A stretch of 64,000 bases of DNA from Pseudomonadota bacterium (lineage in GTDB: Bacteria; Pseudomonadota; Alphaproteobacteria; SP197): assembly GCA_039028155.1 (NCBI GenBank), contig JBCCIS010000013.1, positions 1 to 64,000 on the forward strand, read 5' to 3'. The position numbers were made by a program, and so were the translations under genes. Shown here in pieces: positions 33,856 through 43,016 of the stretch. Positions within the stretch are counted from its first letter, which is position 1, and the number at the start of each line of letters is the position of its first letter. The notes under the pieces are model-generated. The model searched no databases, was not told the origin of the DNA, and worked only from the letters and a program-made list of their open reading frames with translations.

Positions 33856-34806
33856 ATGGTGAAGCCGCAATCCGTCATGACGGGCGCGAGAGAGCACGGC
33901 CAGCGCGATCGCATCGCGCTGGGTATCGTGCTGGTGCTGTTGTCGACGCTCTTCACATCGTCAACGGATGTCGTCTTCAAGTTCGCCAGCGACAGCGGTT
34001 CGATCTGGCAGTACTTCGTACTGCGTTCCGCGCTTGCCATTCCCGTCCTGCTCGCGATTGCCTTCGTGTGGGGTGAGGGAGCGCCGACCTGTTCACGCGC
34101 GCTCAGGCCGTGGCCGATGACGCGTTCGTTGCTGTTCGTGTTGATGTTTGTCGCGACGTATACCGCCCTGCCGTTCATCCCGTTGGCGACGCTCGCGGCC
34201 GGCCTTTACACAGCGCCACTGTTCGTCGCGGCGCTGTCGGCATTGCTGATTGGCGAACCCGTGCGGTTGCGCGGCTGGTTCGCCATCGCCATCGGTTTCG
34301 CCGGTGTGTTGCTGATCTTGAAACCGGGTACCGACTCGTTCAGCTGGTTTACCGTGCTGCCGGTTCTGGGTGGCCTCTTCTATGCGCTTCAGGCTCTCGT
34401 CACACGCACCAAGTGCCGCGCGGTGCCGCCGGCGACACTCGCGGTCTCGGTTAACGTCGCGCTGGTCGCGATGGGCGCCGTGGTGAGCGTCCTTCTGATT
34501 CTGGCGCCACCCGCGCCGGAGAGCGCGGCGGCGTTGCCGTTCGTACTGGGACCCTGGCAGGTCCTTGGCCCGCTTGAATGGGGGTTCGTCGTCATTGTGG
34601 CGGGCCTGATGGTCGCCAACAGTCTGGTCGTGTCAGCGGCCTATCAATCCGCGCCGCCCTTCATCATCGCGACGTTCGACTACAACTACCTGGTCTTCAT
34701 GACCGTCTTCGGCCTGCTTTTCTTTGCCGAGCTCCCCGATCCGCCGACCGTGGCCGGCATGCTGATGATTGTCGGCGCCGGCATGCTGGTCGTCCGCCGC
34801 TCCTGA
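33856..34806 (+). CDS. DMT superfamily transporter (EamA family)
   Basis: 316 aa with ten predicted helices in two EamA repeats. The first repeat runs from IVLVLLSTLFTSSTDVVFKFAS to AIAIGFAGVLLILKPG, and the second from FTVLPVLGGLFYALQALVTR to GMLMIVGAGMLVVRRS. EamA proteins export amino acids or related metabolites across the inner membrane. Substrate unknown. It is divergent from the LysR regulator, as in LysE/EamA exporter-regulator pairs. The ATG at 33856 gives a 22-residue polar N-terminus before the first helix. Confidence 0.9.
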   Translation: MVKPQSVMTGAREHGQRDRIALGIVLVLLSTLFTSSTDVVFKFASDSGSIWQYFVLRSALAIPVLLAIAFVWGEGAPTCSRALRPWPMTRSLLFVLMFVATYTALPFIPLATLAAGLYTAPLFVAALSALLIGEPVRLRGWFAIAIGFAGVLLILKPGTDSFSWFTVLPVLGGLFYALQALVTRTKCRAVPPATLAVSVNVALVAMGAVVSVLLILAPPAPESAAALPFVLGPWQVLGPLEWGFVVIVAGLMVANSLVVSAAYQSAPPFIIATFDYNYLVFMTVFGLLFFAELPDPPTVAGMLMIVGAGMLVVRRS

Positions 34807-34833
34807 CGCGCCACTAGAGACAATCACACGACG

Positions 34834-34858
34834 GCGGATCATGGTTAGGTTGATCCGC
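34834..34858. repeat. Palindromic intergenic element, member D
   Basis: GCGGATCA, 9-nt loop TGGTTAGGT, TGATCCGC. Including one flanking base it shares GGCGGATCAyGGTTAGGT with the element at 59.7 kb, so it is treated as part of the same small repeat family. It lies 27 bp after the DMT gene stop. Confidence 0.6.
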
Positions 34859-35055
34859 TTAAGGGTTCCTCCTCGCCATGTGAACCCGCTGTTGATCTAC
34901 AGGTCGAGCAGATGCACCTGGCTTGACGGAATCGCGAATCGATTCCACCAAATCGGGATCTACTCTAAGCATTTGGGGTGATTGGCGTGCGGCCCATTTG
35001 CCCCCATATCTGTTGCCGGACAAACACGCTTCGATCCCATGGCCGGCATAACGAC

Positions 35056-35448
35056 ATGAAACGACCGAATTTGAGACATCGAGCGCTAGCCGGCCTGACA
35101 GCCGTTCTTCTGACCGCGATGGCGTCCGCGCCGGCCTCGGCGCTTTTCCTGACGACCTATGGCGATTTCGCCCGCATGTCGCAGGCTGAGCAAGCGCAGA
35201 TTGTGGAAAGCGCGATCTATGAGATGATCCAGTACCTCCACAACACCAAGCGCGAGGACAGCAATTCCATCTGCGTCGCCCGCTATTTTTCCGGCTCTTA
35301 TGGCAGCGACGAAGGCGGTTATGGCGACCTGAACGACGTCCTCGACGACATGCGCGAACGCTACGACGCCGGCACGCTGGGCGACGGCGAGGACTCCCAT
35401 GTCGAGCGCGCCGTGCTGAAACTGATCAAGGACAAGTGCGGCGTCTAG
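35056..35448 (+). CDS. Small exported hypothetical protein (130 aa)
   Basis: Not recognised. A clear signal peptide (LRHRALAGLTAVLLTAMASAPASA) is followed by a soluble, largely helical domain, FLTTYGDFARMSQAEQAQIVESAIYEMI. Two cysteines, one in NSICVARYF and one in KDKCGV, would give one disulfide, typical of small periplasmic proteins. A low-complexity GSYGSDEGGYGDLND stretch lies between them. The ATG at 35056 starts the signal peptide; the frame is open to 34978. Its TAG shares CTAG with the convergent GNAT gene. Confidence 0.75.
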   Translation: MKRPNLRHRALAGLTAVLLTAMASAPASALFLTTYGDFARMSQAEQAQIVESAIYEMIQYLHNTKREDSNSICVARYFSGSYGSDEGGYGDLNDVLDDMRERYDAGTLGDGEDSHVERAVLKLIKDKCGV

Positions 35449-36029
35449 AGCAGACGCTTGAACAAGAACACCCCGACCTCATCGATGTAGCCGAGGTCTT
35501 CGGCTGCGATCGTTCCGATCGTTTCGCATCCGATCTTTTCTAACGATGCCTGGCGCCATGGCGCGGCGAGCATGAGCGCCATCTTGGCGCCCAGCTCCTT
35601 GGCGAGCTCACTGCGGCGCGCGTCCAGTCGGTGGGCGAAGCCGTGGTGCCGGTCATGCGGCTCAACGACGAGGCGGCCAAAGAAGGCATAGGGCAGGTCA
35701 GGCTGCCAATCTGGAAAATTCTTCGGGATAGACGGTTCGGGAATGTCCTCGAGAGAGTCGTGAAGACTAAGGCGGGCCGCTCCCGCAATCTTGGTCGGGT
35801 CGTCCAGATCCATGATGGTCAGGTGATAGGCCTTGTGGTCAACGGCATCGATCCAGTCCTCTAAGGTGCGCCTGTGCGCGTTGCTCGACTTATCGACATA
35901 GGGTTGCCATACGCGCAACCGCAATGCCGCGATCTCATGCAGCATGTCCTCCGTTACGTCGCCGGGGCGGTAGACATGAACGTCAGTTGACTCAGCGCCG
36001 TCGTGCGGTTTGATGTCGTGTATGTGCAT
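35445..36029 (-). CDS. GNAT family N-acetyltransferase
   Basis: 194 aa from the ATG at 36029. The acetyl-CoA fold is seen in EIAALRLRVWQPYVDKS, DDPTKIAGAARLSLHD, YAFFGRLVVEPHDRHHGFAHRLD (beta4 and the pyrophosphate loop region, here DRHHGFA in place of the usual R/QxxGxG/A) and AKMALMLAAPWRQASLEKIG. Cytosolic; substrate unknown. The start is uncertain: the frame is open to 36308 with another ATG at 36104, and the shortest version leaves the domain intact. It converges on the small exported protein gene with a shared CTAG. Confidence 0.8.
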   Translation of the reverse strand: MHIHDIKPHDGAESTDVHVYRPGDVTEDMLHEIAALRLRVWQPYVDKSSNAHRRTLEDWIDAVDHKAYHLTIMDLDDPTKIAGAARLSLHDSLEDIPEPSIPKNFPDWQPDLPYAFFGRLVVEPHDRHHGFAHRLDARRSELAKELGAKMALMLAAPWRQASLEKIGCETIGTIAAEDLGYIDEVGVFLFKRLL

Positions 36030-36240
36030 GCGCGCGTGGCAATCCTTTAGGATGGAAAGCTTGAGATGCCGCGACCGGGGCGCGGTTCGTTCAGCCTTAT
36101 CCATTGGGCCGTCATCATGCCTGACGGTACATGCAATGCAACGTTGGGGGCGACACAAGATTGCTGAGAAGATCCAAGACATGATCGGCGTGGATTGATC
36201 GGGTGCCAGACCGGCTATGAAGAGGGGTGAGCGCCATAAC

Positions 36241-37128
36241 ATGACGCCGGCGCGCGACGACGCGCCGGTTGCGGGCGCCTTATGGGTCCTGGCCGGCACG
36301 ACGATCATGGCATGTCTGTCCCTTTTGGTTCATGTCGTCGGCCGCGACGTCAACAACGCCATGATTCTGTTCGCGACCTACATCGTCGGCAGCGTGTTGC
36401 TCTTGCCGTTCGCTTTGTGGAAACGGGTGTTGTTCGTCCAGCAAGCGCCGATCGGCCTGCAGCTTGCGCGCGCGATTGCCAGCATTGCGCAGATCGCCCT
36501 TTTCTTCATCGCGCTCAGAACGGTGCCTCTCGTCGATGCCGTGTTGTTGCGTGCGTCCGCGCCCATCTGGGTGCCGATCCTGATGCTGGTGTTCTGGCGC
36601 CAGGCGATGCCGCCGCGCATGTGGCTGTTTATCGCCGCCGGTTTCATCGGTGTCGCATTGGTCCTGCAGCCTTTCCTGGTCCCCATGACGGTCGGCTATG
36701 CGTTGGCGCTTGGCGCCGGCATCGTCTACGGGCTGCAAAGCGTGTTGAACCGCAAGCTCGACGAGGCCGGTGAGCCGTTGCTGCGCACGATGACGTTGAT
36801 CTTCGTCGTCGGTGCGTGCCTGACCGTCGTGCCCGCCGCGGTCGATTGGCAGACGCCGTCGCCGACATCGCTGGTCATGCTGGCCGTGATCGGGCTCAGC
36901 GCGATCGCATCGACGACCGCGATCGTCATGGGGTTCAACTACGCGCCGGCGTACGTCCTGGCGCCTTTCCTCTACTTTTCCGTCGTCGTCTCGGCGCTAC
37001 TGGATTGGCTCGTTGTCGACCGCGCGCCCAACCTCATGACGATCGCGGGCTGCGTCGTCGTTGTCGCGGCCTGTGTCGCGATGACGCGCACGGCCAGACA
37101 TGTGACCGAGAAGGCGTCGGAGTCCTAG
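36241..37128 (+). CDS. DMT superfamily transporter (EamA family)
   Basis: 295 aa, ten helices, two EamA domains: GALWVLAGTTIMACLSLLVHVVG to FIAAGFIGVALVLQPF, and GYALALGAGIVYGLQSVLNRKLD to TIAGCVVVVAACVAM. LFFIALRTVPLVDAVLLRASAPIWVPIL is the typical helix 3-4 hairpin. It exports an unknown metabolite. It is unlike the 33.8-kb DMT gene in loops, so it is not a recent duplication. The ATG at 36241 is preferred over 36217 because GGGGTGAG lies upstream. It shares CTAG with the convergent cyclase gene. Confidence 0.88.
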   Translation: MTPARDDAPVAGALWVLAGTTIMACLSLLVHVVGRDVNNAMILFATYIVGSVLLLPFALWKRVLFVQQAPIGLQLARAIASIAQIALFFIALRTVPLVDAVLLRASAPIWVPILMLVFWRQAMPPRMWLFIAAGFIGVALVLQPFLVPMTVGYALALGAGIVYGLQSVLNRKLDEAGEPLLRTMTLIFVVGACLTVVPAAVDWQTPSPTSLVMLAVIGLSAIASTTAIVMGFNYAPAYVLAPFLYFSVVVSALLDWLVVDRAPNLMTIAGCVVVVAACVAMTRTARHVTEKASES

Positions 37129-37811
37129 AACACCAGCGCCGCCGCGCGGACCGGACAGCCGGTGCCGTCGCGCATGTTGAGTGGCAGGCAGACGAACAGG
37201 AAGTCCTTGCCGGCGAGCTGGTCGAGATTGCACAGCTGCTGGACCATGCATACGCCCTTGGTCAGCCACGCCGCATGGGTTGGCCACCACCATTCGCCGG
37301 GATCGTCCATGCCGATCAGATCCGTGCAGAAGATGGTGATGCCGCGGCCGACCAGCCATTCGGCGACCTCGGTCGGCACATAGGGACGGTTCATGGCGAA
37401 GCCCGGCTTGCCCCAGTCCTTGTCGGCGCCGGTCCAGCACACCGTTGCCTTGCCGGGACCGAGTTCCTGGCCGGATGCTTTCTCGGCTGCCTCGAAATCG
37501 GCGACGGTGATGGCCTCGCCGTTTTTCTTGTGCGTGAGGTCAAGCAGGTGGCCGGGCAGGATGAGTTGCTCCAGCGGCACCTTGTCGACACCGGCGCCAT
37601 CGGGATCGGAGTGCAGCGGGACATCCAGATGGGTACCGCAGTGTTCGGGCATCAGGATCATGCGCGCTTCCATCGACATCTTGCCGCCGGTAATCTCCGA
37701 GAGATAGGCGTGGTCCTCGGTAGTGAAGAAACTCACCTGGCCGCCGATGTTCGGCATGTTGGAATACATCTCGTGGCTGAGATCGACGATCTCGCGAATG
37801 GCCGGCACCAT
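37125..37811 (-). CDS. Cyclase family protein (KynB-like metal-dependent hydrolase)
   Basis: 228 aa. The PF04199 signature H-x-G-T-H-x-D-x-P-x-H is present as HCGTHLDVPLH (residues about 57-67), giving the divalent metal site. REIVDLSHEMYSNMPN is the usual family N-terminus. Relatives include arylformamidase KynB and isatin hydrolase; the amide or cyclic imide substrate here is not known. GAGGGGGC precedes the ATG at 37811. It is divergent from the MHS transporter gene across 171 bp, which could import its substrate. Confidence 0.9.
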   Translation of the reverse strand: MVPAIREIVDLSHEMYSNMPNIGGQVSFFTTEDHAYLSEITGGKMSMEARMILMPEHCGTHLDVPLHSDPDGAGVDKVPLEQLILPGHLLDLTHKKNGEAITVADFEAAEKASGQELGPGKATVCWTGADKDWGKPGFAMNRPYVPTEVAEWLVGRGITIFCTDLIGMDDPGEWWWPTHAAWLTKGVCMVQQLCNLDQLAGKDFLFVCLPLNMRDGTGCPVRAAALVF

Positions 37812-37982
37812 GGTCTTGCCCCCTCTTTCATGCGTGCTGAACAGGCAGTCAGCTTACACCGCGTCACGCCGGGACCGAAGCCGCAGGCGCTCAATTCGCA
37901 GGGATGATCGGCTTGTGGTACCGTCCAATGGTTGCCGGATGTCTCACCGAGAGCCGGCAAGATTGTATGATCTGTCGAGCCC

Positions 37983-39281
37983 ATGAGCGAAAGCGCCGCC
38001 CAACCGTCAACGTCGTCTCCCGTCAACTACCGCGTCATCGTCACCGTCATCTTCGGCAACACGATCGCGTGGGCCGATTTCGCGCTTTATGCCTATTTCT
38101 CACCGGTTCTCTCGCGCGTCTTCTTTCCGTTCAGCAGTTACGAGACGTCGCTGCTGCTCTACTTCGCGATCTTTGCCGTCAGTTTCGTCTTCCGGCCGCT
38201 GGGCGCGATCATCTCAGGTGCCTTCGCCGACCGGCACGGCCGCAAGAATACGCTGCTCGCCACAGTCATTCTCTCGACACTCTTCACGACGGCGATCGGT
38301 TGCATGCCCGGTTACGACACGCTCGGCGTCGTCTCCATCATCCTGCTGTTTCTGATCCGCATCGGGCAGACCATGGCGATCTCGGCGGAGCCGACCAACT
38401 CGACGGCGCTGCTGCTGGAGTTTCATCCCAACCTGAAGAGCCGCGGATTGATTTCCAGCAGCGTCATGAGCGGGGTTTTCTTGGGCTTTCTTCTGGGCAT
38501 CATGTCGTTCTTCATCATCACGACACAGCTGAGCGACGCGCAGATCGCGAGCTGGGGCTGGCGCATACCGTTTGTCTCGTTCCTGCTGATCGGCGGCGCG
38601 GTGTCGTGGTTGTTATCGTCGGTCGAGGAATCGCCGGTGTTCCTGGAGCACAAGAAGAACGACACGCTGAACACCAACCCGATCAGGTCGTCCTTGTTCT
38701 CCCAGGTCAATCTGCTGTTCATCTCCTTCGGCTACGGCATCTTGATGGCGATGGGTAACTATTTCGCCCTCGGTTTCCTGCCGTCGTTCCTGACCCACAA
38801 CATCGGGTTGAGTCTGGAGAAGGCCAACCTGGCGATCGTCTTTTGCCTGGCGGTCGCGACGGTGTTGATACCGATCTGCGGGTTCATATCCGACCAAACA
38901 GGACGCCGCCCGGTCATGGCTGTCGGCGCCGTGCTCTTCATTGTCCTGAGCTATCCGATTTTCGCGCTGATCAGCACCGGCAACCTGACCTACATCATCA
39001 TTGCCTGCGTGATCTACGGCATCGCGCTGGCGCCGACCGCATCGATCCTGACGACGGCGATCGCGGAGATGTTCCCGTTTGCGACGCGGTGCACAGGCGG
39101 CGCGATCGGCTACAACGCGGCGCTGACGATCGCTGGCGGATTGACACCAATCATCTGCCAGTATCTCTACGCCTGGACCGACGACATCTTCTCCTTGGCC
39201 TACTACATCACCTTGCTGGCGGTGGTGCATCTGATGTTCATCATCTTCTCGAAGGAAACGAAGGACAATGCGGTCAGCTAA
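37983..39281 (+). CDS. MFS transporter, metabolite:H+ symporter (MHS) family
   Basis: 432 aa with 12 helices. IFGNTIAWADFALYAYFSPVLSRVFFP and FVFRPLGAIISGAFADRHGRKNTLL (the MFS motif between helices 2 and 3) are typical of MHS members such as proline/betaine ProP or shikimate ShiA. GWRIPFVSFLLIGG precedes the central loop. It imports a small carboxylate or zwitterion with protons. The acyl-CoA synthetase gene begins 46 bp after its stop, so import followed by CoA activation of an organic acid is a reasonable guess. Confidence 0.9.
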   Translation: MSESAAQPSTSSPVNYRVIVTVIFGNTIAWADFALYAYFSPVLSRVFFPFSSYETSLLLYFAIFAVSFVFRPLGAIISGAFADRHGRKNTLLATVILSTLFTTAIGCMPGYDTLGVVSIILLFLIRIGQTMAISAEPTNSTALLLEFHPNLKSRGLISSSVMSGVFLGFLLGIMSFFIITTQLSDAQIASWGWRIPFVSFLLIGGAVSWLLSSVEESPVFLEHKKNDTLNTNPIRSSLFSQVNLLFISFGYGILMAMGNYFALGFLPSFLTHNIGLSLEKANLAIVFCLAVATVLIPICGFISDQTGRRPVMAVGAVLFIVLSYPIFALISTGNLTYIIIACVIYGIALAPTASILTTAIAEMFPFATRCTGGAIGYNAALTIAGGLTPIICQYLYAWTDDIFSLAYYITLLAVVHLMFIIFSKETKDNAVS

Positions 39282-39326
39282 CGCGCGCCCCGTGGCTCCC
39301 GCCCTCAGCACGATGCGTTTGACGTC

Positions 39327-40913
39327 ATGCCGTTAAGCGGACCGCGTCTTGAGCGCCCGGTCGATCTGCCGCGTATCCTGGAACGCGGGCTGGCGGAAAG
39401 ACCGGACGAACTGGCGCTCGTGTCGCTGCGCATGCGTTGGACATGGCGTGAACTTGACGAGGCAAGCACGCGTCTGGCGCTCAACTATATGGCGCGTGGT
39501 TTGGAGCCGGGCGACCGCGTGGCATCGCTGCTGCCGAACCGGACCGTTCTGATGGTCCACTATATCGCCTGCTTCAAGGCGGGCTTCGTGGCGATGCCGC
39601 TGAACTATCGCTATACGCCGCCGGAGATGGACCACGCCATGTCCGTCGGCGGCGCGTCGATGCTGGTCGTCCATAGCGAGCGCGAGGACGATGTCGCCGC
39701 GAGCAGCGAGGCGGCGAAGCTGCGCTGTGGCACTATCGTGGCGGCTGGTACTGTTGGTGACAGTCTCGCCGTCGAGGCGCTGCTCGCGGAAGCGCCGCCG
39801 GAGAGAGATCTACCATACCCGGATCCCGATACGCCGGCTTTCGTGCTTTTCACGTCCGGCAGCACGGGCAAACCGAAAGGCGCAACGCACACTTTAAAAT
39901 CATTCGGTTACCTCGTTGCCAGCATAGCGCGGGGCATGGAGTTGAGTGCGGACGACGTCTTCATGGCAGGTTCATCCATATCCCACATGGGTTCGCTGAA
40001 GATGGCGCTTGGCATTCTGTCGGTTGGCGGCCAGCTGGCCATCGCACGCAACTTCGATCCCGATGAATTTCTGCCGGTCCTGCGTGAGTTCAGGCCAACA
40101 GCAGCGTTTGTCCTGCCGGCCGCGCTATCGGCGCTTATTCGCGATCACGGCGCACGGCCTGATGACTTTGCGTCTCTGCGTCTATTGTTGTCCGGCGGCG
40201 ATACGATTCCCTCGGACCTGGAAGATGAGGTCGCCCAAGTGGCGGGTTTGCCGATCGACGAGCTGTTCGGCATGACCGAGGCAGGGACGGCCTTTTTGAA
40301 CCCGCCGTCTGGCCTCATTAAAAGAGGGTCGGTCGGCCTCCTCAATCCCGGTTACGTGGCGTCGCTGCGTGACGAAGAAGGGCACGAGGTGCCGAACGGA
40401 TCCGACGGTCGCTTGTTCCGGAAGGGCCCAGCCGTCATGACGGGTTACTGGAACAACCCCGACGCCACTGCGGAAGCACTGCAGGACGGGTGGTACGATA
40501 CCGGCGACATCCTGGCGGTCGACGAAGACGTCTACTTTTGGTTCCGCGGCCGCAAGAAACAGATCATCGTCCACGACAGCTCCAACATTTCGCCCCTGGA
40601 GGTCGAGATGGCGGTGCTGACCCATCCGGCTGTCGATCTGGCCGGTGTCGTCGGCGTTCGCGATGCCATCCATGGCGAGAATGTCTGGGTCTACGTCACC
40701 ATACGCGATGGCTTTGACCGGCCGTTAAGCCAGGAGATCATCGAGGCCGCGCGCCAGCAGGTCGGGTATAAGGCGCCGGAAGTTGTCGTCGTCATCGACG
40801 AGATGCCGCTTAACCCAACCGGCAAGGTCGATCGCGAGGCGCTGAAGAGAATGGCGGCTGAACGCGTGTCGGCGGCGCATGTCCACGGTGACGCGGAGAA
40901 TGCGCCGGGGTAA
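39327..40913 (+). CDS. AMP-dependent acyl-CoA synthetase/ligase
   Basis: 528-aa ANL-family enzyme. The AMP-binding P-loop is AFVLFTSGSTGKPKGATHT (residues 171-189). ELFGMTEAG is the A5 motif, WYDTGDILAVDEDVYFWFRGRKKQIIV gives A7/A8, and the catalytic Lys lies in NPTGKVDREALKRM near the C-terminus. It activates a fatty or aromatic acid to its CoA thioester via an acyl-adenylate. Closest in style to long-chain or benzoate-type ligases. It is in one transcript with the upstream MHS transporter. It ends 10 bp from the convergent PLP gene. Confidence 0.93.
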   Translation: MPLSGPRLERPVDLPRILERGLAERPDELALVSLRMRWTWRELDEASTRLALNYMARGLEPGDRVASLLPNRTVLMVHYIACFKAGFVAMPLNYRYTPPEMDHAMSVGGASMLVVHSEREDDVAASSEAAKLRCGTIVAAGTVGDSLAVEALLAEAPPERDLPYPDPDTPAFVLFTSGSTGKPKGATHTLKSFGYLVASIARGMELSADDVFMAGSSISHMGSLKMALGILSVGGQLAIARNFDPDEFLPVLREFRPTAAFVLPAALSALIRDHGARPDDFASLRLLLSGGDTIPSDLEDEVAQVAGLPIDELFGMTEAGTAFLNPPSGLIKRGSVGLLNPGYVASLRDEEGHEVPNGSDGRLFRKGPAVMTGYWNNPDATAEALQDGWYDTGDILAVDEDVYFWFRGRKKQIIVHDSSNISPLEVEMAVLTHPAVDLAGVVGVRDAIHGENVWVYVTIRDGFDRPLSQEIIEAARQQVGYKAPEVVVVIDEMPLNPTGKVDREALKRMAAERVSAAHVHGDAENAPG

Positions 40914-40923
40914 CGGTGTCGCG

Positions 40924-41952
40924 TCAGTCCTGTCCTTGCGTCAGATCGCTGCCGTAGCTGAACAGGGCTGGTGTCCCGCCGGTGTGCCAGAACAGCAGCG
41001 ACTGGCCGGACGCGGCCCGTGACGCGTGGTCCAGGAAAGCCGCCATGACCTTGCCGGTGTAAACGGGATCCAGGATCAGGGCTTCCTCACGCGCGGCCCG
41101 TTCGATGGCATCCTTTGTCGCGTCGTTCAGCAGGCCGTAACCCGGTGCCAGGAAACGGTCGTCGAGTTGGATGTCGGTTTCCGCCACCGGCGATGATACG
41201 CCCAAGAGGCCGGCGATCTCGCCGCACCGCGCGGCGATCCGGCCGTGTTGCGCATGGGCGTCACGGCGCACGCAGACACCATGAACCCCAATTGTTGAGC
41301 CTATCGCGCGCAGGCCGAACAAGAGGCCCGCATGGGTACTGCCGCTGCCTGATCCGACGACAAGTGTGTCGACGGACTGCTTGGCATCGCGAAGCTGTTG
41401 GAGCAGTTCGCGCGCGGCGACTACATAACCCAACGCGCCGAGCGGTTTGTGACCGGGCGCCAGATGGATGACATAGGGCCGTCGTCCTTTGTTTGCGAGA
41501 TCCGTCGCGAGAACCTCGAGTTGCCGGTCGGCACCTGATTCGTCTTCGCCCTTGGGGTAGGCGTGGAGCGTCGCGCCGAGCAAACGATCGAGCAGCACGT
41601 TGCCGGACTCACGATAGAGCGGATCATCGCGCACCACCCGTTCTTCCAGTTGGATGTGGCACTCCATGCCCAGACTGCGCGCCGCCGCGGCGGCGAGGCG
41701 CACGAAGTTCGACTGGCGCGCGCCGGTGATCAGAATCGTGTCGGCGCGCCGTGCCTGCGCCTCGCCCATGTAGAACTCGAGCTGGCGGACCTTGTTGCCG
41801 CCGAAGGCAAGGCCGGTGCAGTCGTCGCGCTTGACCTGGAGCGTCAAGCCGTCAAGCCCGCGCGCCAGGTTCGCCATCTGATCGATGGGCGTTGGTGCGT
41901 GGCCAAGGTGCACGCGGGGCAGGGCATCCAGGCAACCGAGTTCGGTAGACAT
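40924..41952 (-). CDS. PLP-dependent D-cysteine desulfhydrase/ACC deaminase family protein
   Basis: 342 aa, fold type II. The PLP lysine is in FGGNKVRQLEF, and VVGSGSGSTHAGLLFGLRA is the phosphate-binding glycine loop. The motif after the lysine reads ARQSNFVRLAAAAA, with Phe where most D-cysteine desulfhydrases and ACC deaminases have His or Gln (QSNHxR, QSNQTR). The substrate may therefore differ, for example a D-amino acid, cysteate or ACC. The start is the ATG at 41952; the frame is open to 42072 but that extension overlaps the next gene and is not enzyme-like. It lies 66 bp downstream of the DUF1989 gene. Confidence 0.85.
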   Translation of the reverse strand: MSTELGCLDALPRVHLGHAPTPIDQMANLARGLDGLTLQVKRDDCTGLAFGGNKVRQLEFYMGEAQARRADTILITGARQSNFVRLAAAAARSLGMECHIQLEERVVRDDPLYRESGNVLLDRLLGATLHAYPKGEDESGADRQLEVLATDLANKGRRPYVIHLAPGHKPLGALGYVVAARELLQQLRDAKQSVDTLVVGSGSGSTHAGLLFGLRAIGSTIGVHGVCVRRDAHAQHGRIAARCGEIAGLLGVSSPVAETDIQLDDRFLAPGYGLLNDATKDAIERAAREEALILDPVYTGKVMAAFLDHASRAASGQSLLFWHTGGTPALFSYGSDLTQGQD

Positions 41953-42017
41953 GCAGGTGAGTTTAGGGGTGGCCGACCCCGTCGTCGAATGGACAGCGCC
42001 ATGCAAGCCACCCAACC

Positions 42018-42620
42018 TCAATGCAGTTCGACGAGGATCTCCGTCGGGCCGTCGGGTGAATTGATGTTCCATCCCGGGCCGGTGAGGTCATAGGGACAGG
42101 ACGAGATGGCGCACAGAAGATCCATCCGCGCCTCCAGCACGACATAGGCGCCGGGCTTCGCGACCGGCGTCGCCGGTGTCTCGAAGATGAATCCGTCGGT
42201 GACCGTGGTTGTCGTGAAGAAGTTGACGGCGGGCGGCGGGATCGGGACCTGGTGACCAAGCTCCTGCATCGCCTCCATGAGATTCCCGATGCAGCTTCGG
42301 TGGTCCTTATCGCCGAACTGCGCATAGCGGATGGGATCGCACGGCGCGATCAGCAGGTCGTGGATCCCCTCGGCGCCATCCTCGATGAAGTCGAGCATGG
42401 GCTCGCGCATACGGCTCAAGAAGGTGTCGCCGACTCTGGGGTGCAGCGCGCGTGTTGGCATCCACGTGTGCAGCGGCGACAGCCAGTCGGTCATGTCGCC
42501 GTCGCGGAAGGCGAAGAAGTCAGCGGACTGCTGGCCCTTCGGTGTTGTAACGCGAAGGCGCTGGCCCTCGGAAAGCTTGAACGCGCGGCCATGCCCGGCC
42601 GGCACCGTGATCGACTCCAT
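42018..42620 (-). CDS. DUF1989 / urea carboxylase-associated family protein
   Basis: 200 aa. ESITVPAGHGRAFKLSEGQRLRVTTPKGQQSADFFAF is the family N-terminus. GDTFLSRMREPMLDFIEDG, CDPIRYAQFGDKDHRSCIGNLMEAM (with the conserved Cys) and PPPAVNFFTTTTV follow. Relatives are encoded with urea carboxylase/allophanate hydrolase or guanidine-related genes, but none is here. Possibly an aminomethyl- or carboxyl-transfer hydrolase; function unresolved. The ATG at 42620 has GGGAG 6 bp upstream. It forms a short operon with the downstream PLP gene. Confidence 0.85.
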   Translation of the reverse strand: MESITVPAGHGRAFKLSEGQRLRVTTPKGQQSADFFAFRDGDMTDWLSPLHTWMPTRALHPRVGDTFLSRMREPMLDFIEDGAEGIHDLLIAPCDPIRYAQFGDKDHRSCIGNLMEAMQELGHQVPIPPPAVNFFTTTTVTDGFIFETPATPVAKPGAYVVLEARMDLLCAISSCPYDLTGPGWNINSPDGPTEILVELH

Positions 42621-43016
42621 CACCATCTCCCTAGATCGGTTCGGGGCGGTTAGACGAGACACCGGCTAGACCGCCCAGGCTAGCGATACTGCACGGGGCA
42701 GCCCCGCGCCGCCAGGGGCAGTTTATCGGCGACCCTCGCTCGTTTGCCGGCGCGTGTTGGCATGATGTCCGAAGCTGACCATAATGCGAGTTCGCGAGGA
42801 ACCTCAGATGGCCAGAATGGGCGGCATCACGGCATCGCGATGCAACGCCCGTGGTCGCTGGCTTCGTGTGACCTGACGCAAATCGGTGGCGAAAGCCGAT
42901 CGCTTTGCTGCCGGTCACACAATGGATGCAATGTTGTCATAGGTTCTGCTTTCGGGAGCACGGCGACGCTTCTCGGATTCATCGCGTACCGAACGGAGCA
43001 GGGGAAGAACGAGAGT
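42621..43016. other. Intergenic region between DUF1989 and PPK2 genes
   Basis: 396 bp containing both divergent promoters. A 12-bp perfect palindrome, GCATCGCGATGC, lies at 42832-42843. The PPK2 frame stays open back to 42744, but that extension has no coding character. No RNA gene recognised. Confidence 0.5.

Noticed and set aside
33856-37128. Recent duplication of the two DMT exporters
   Set aside because: The proteins share only the family fold; loops and helix sequences differ throughout.
41953-42072. N-terminal extension of the PLP desulfhydrase-like protein
   Set aside because: It would overlap the end of the DUF1989 gene and has an Arg/Thr-rich out-of-frame composition.
42744-43016. 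91-residue N-terminal extension of PPK2
   Set aside because: The frame is open but the extension lacks family similarity, and ribosome-site-like GGGGAAG lies before the ATG at 43017.
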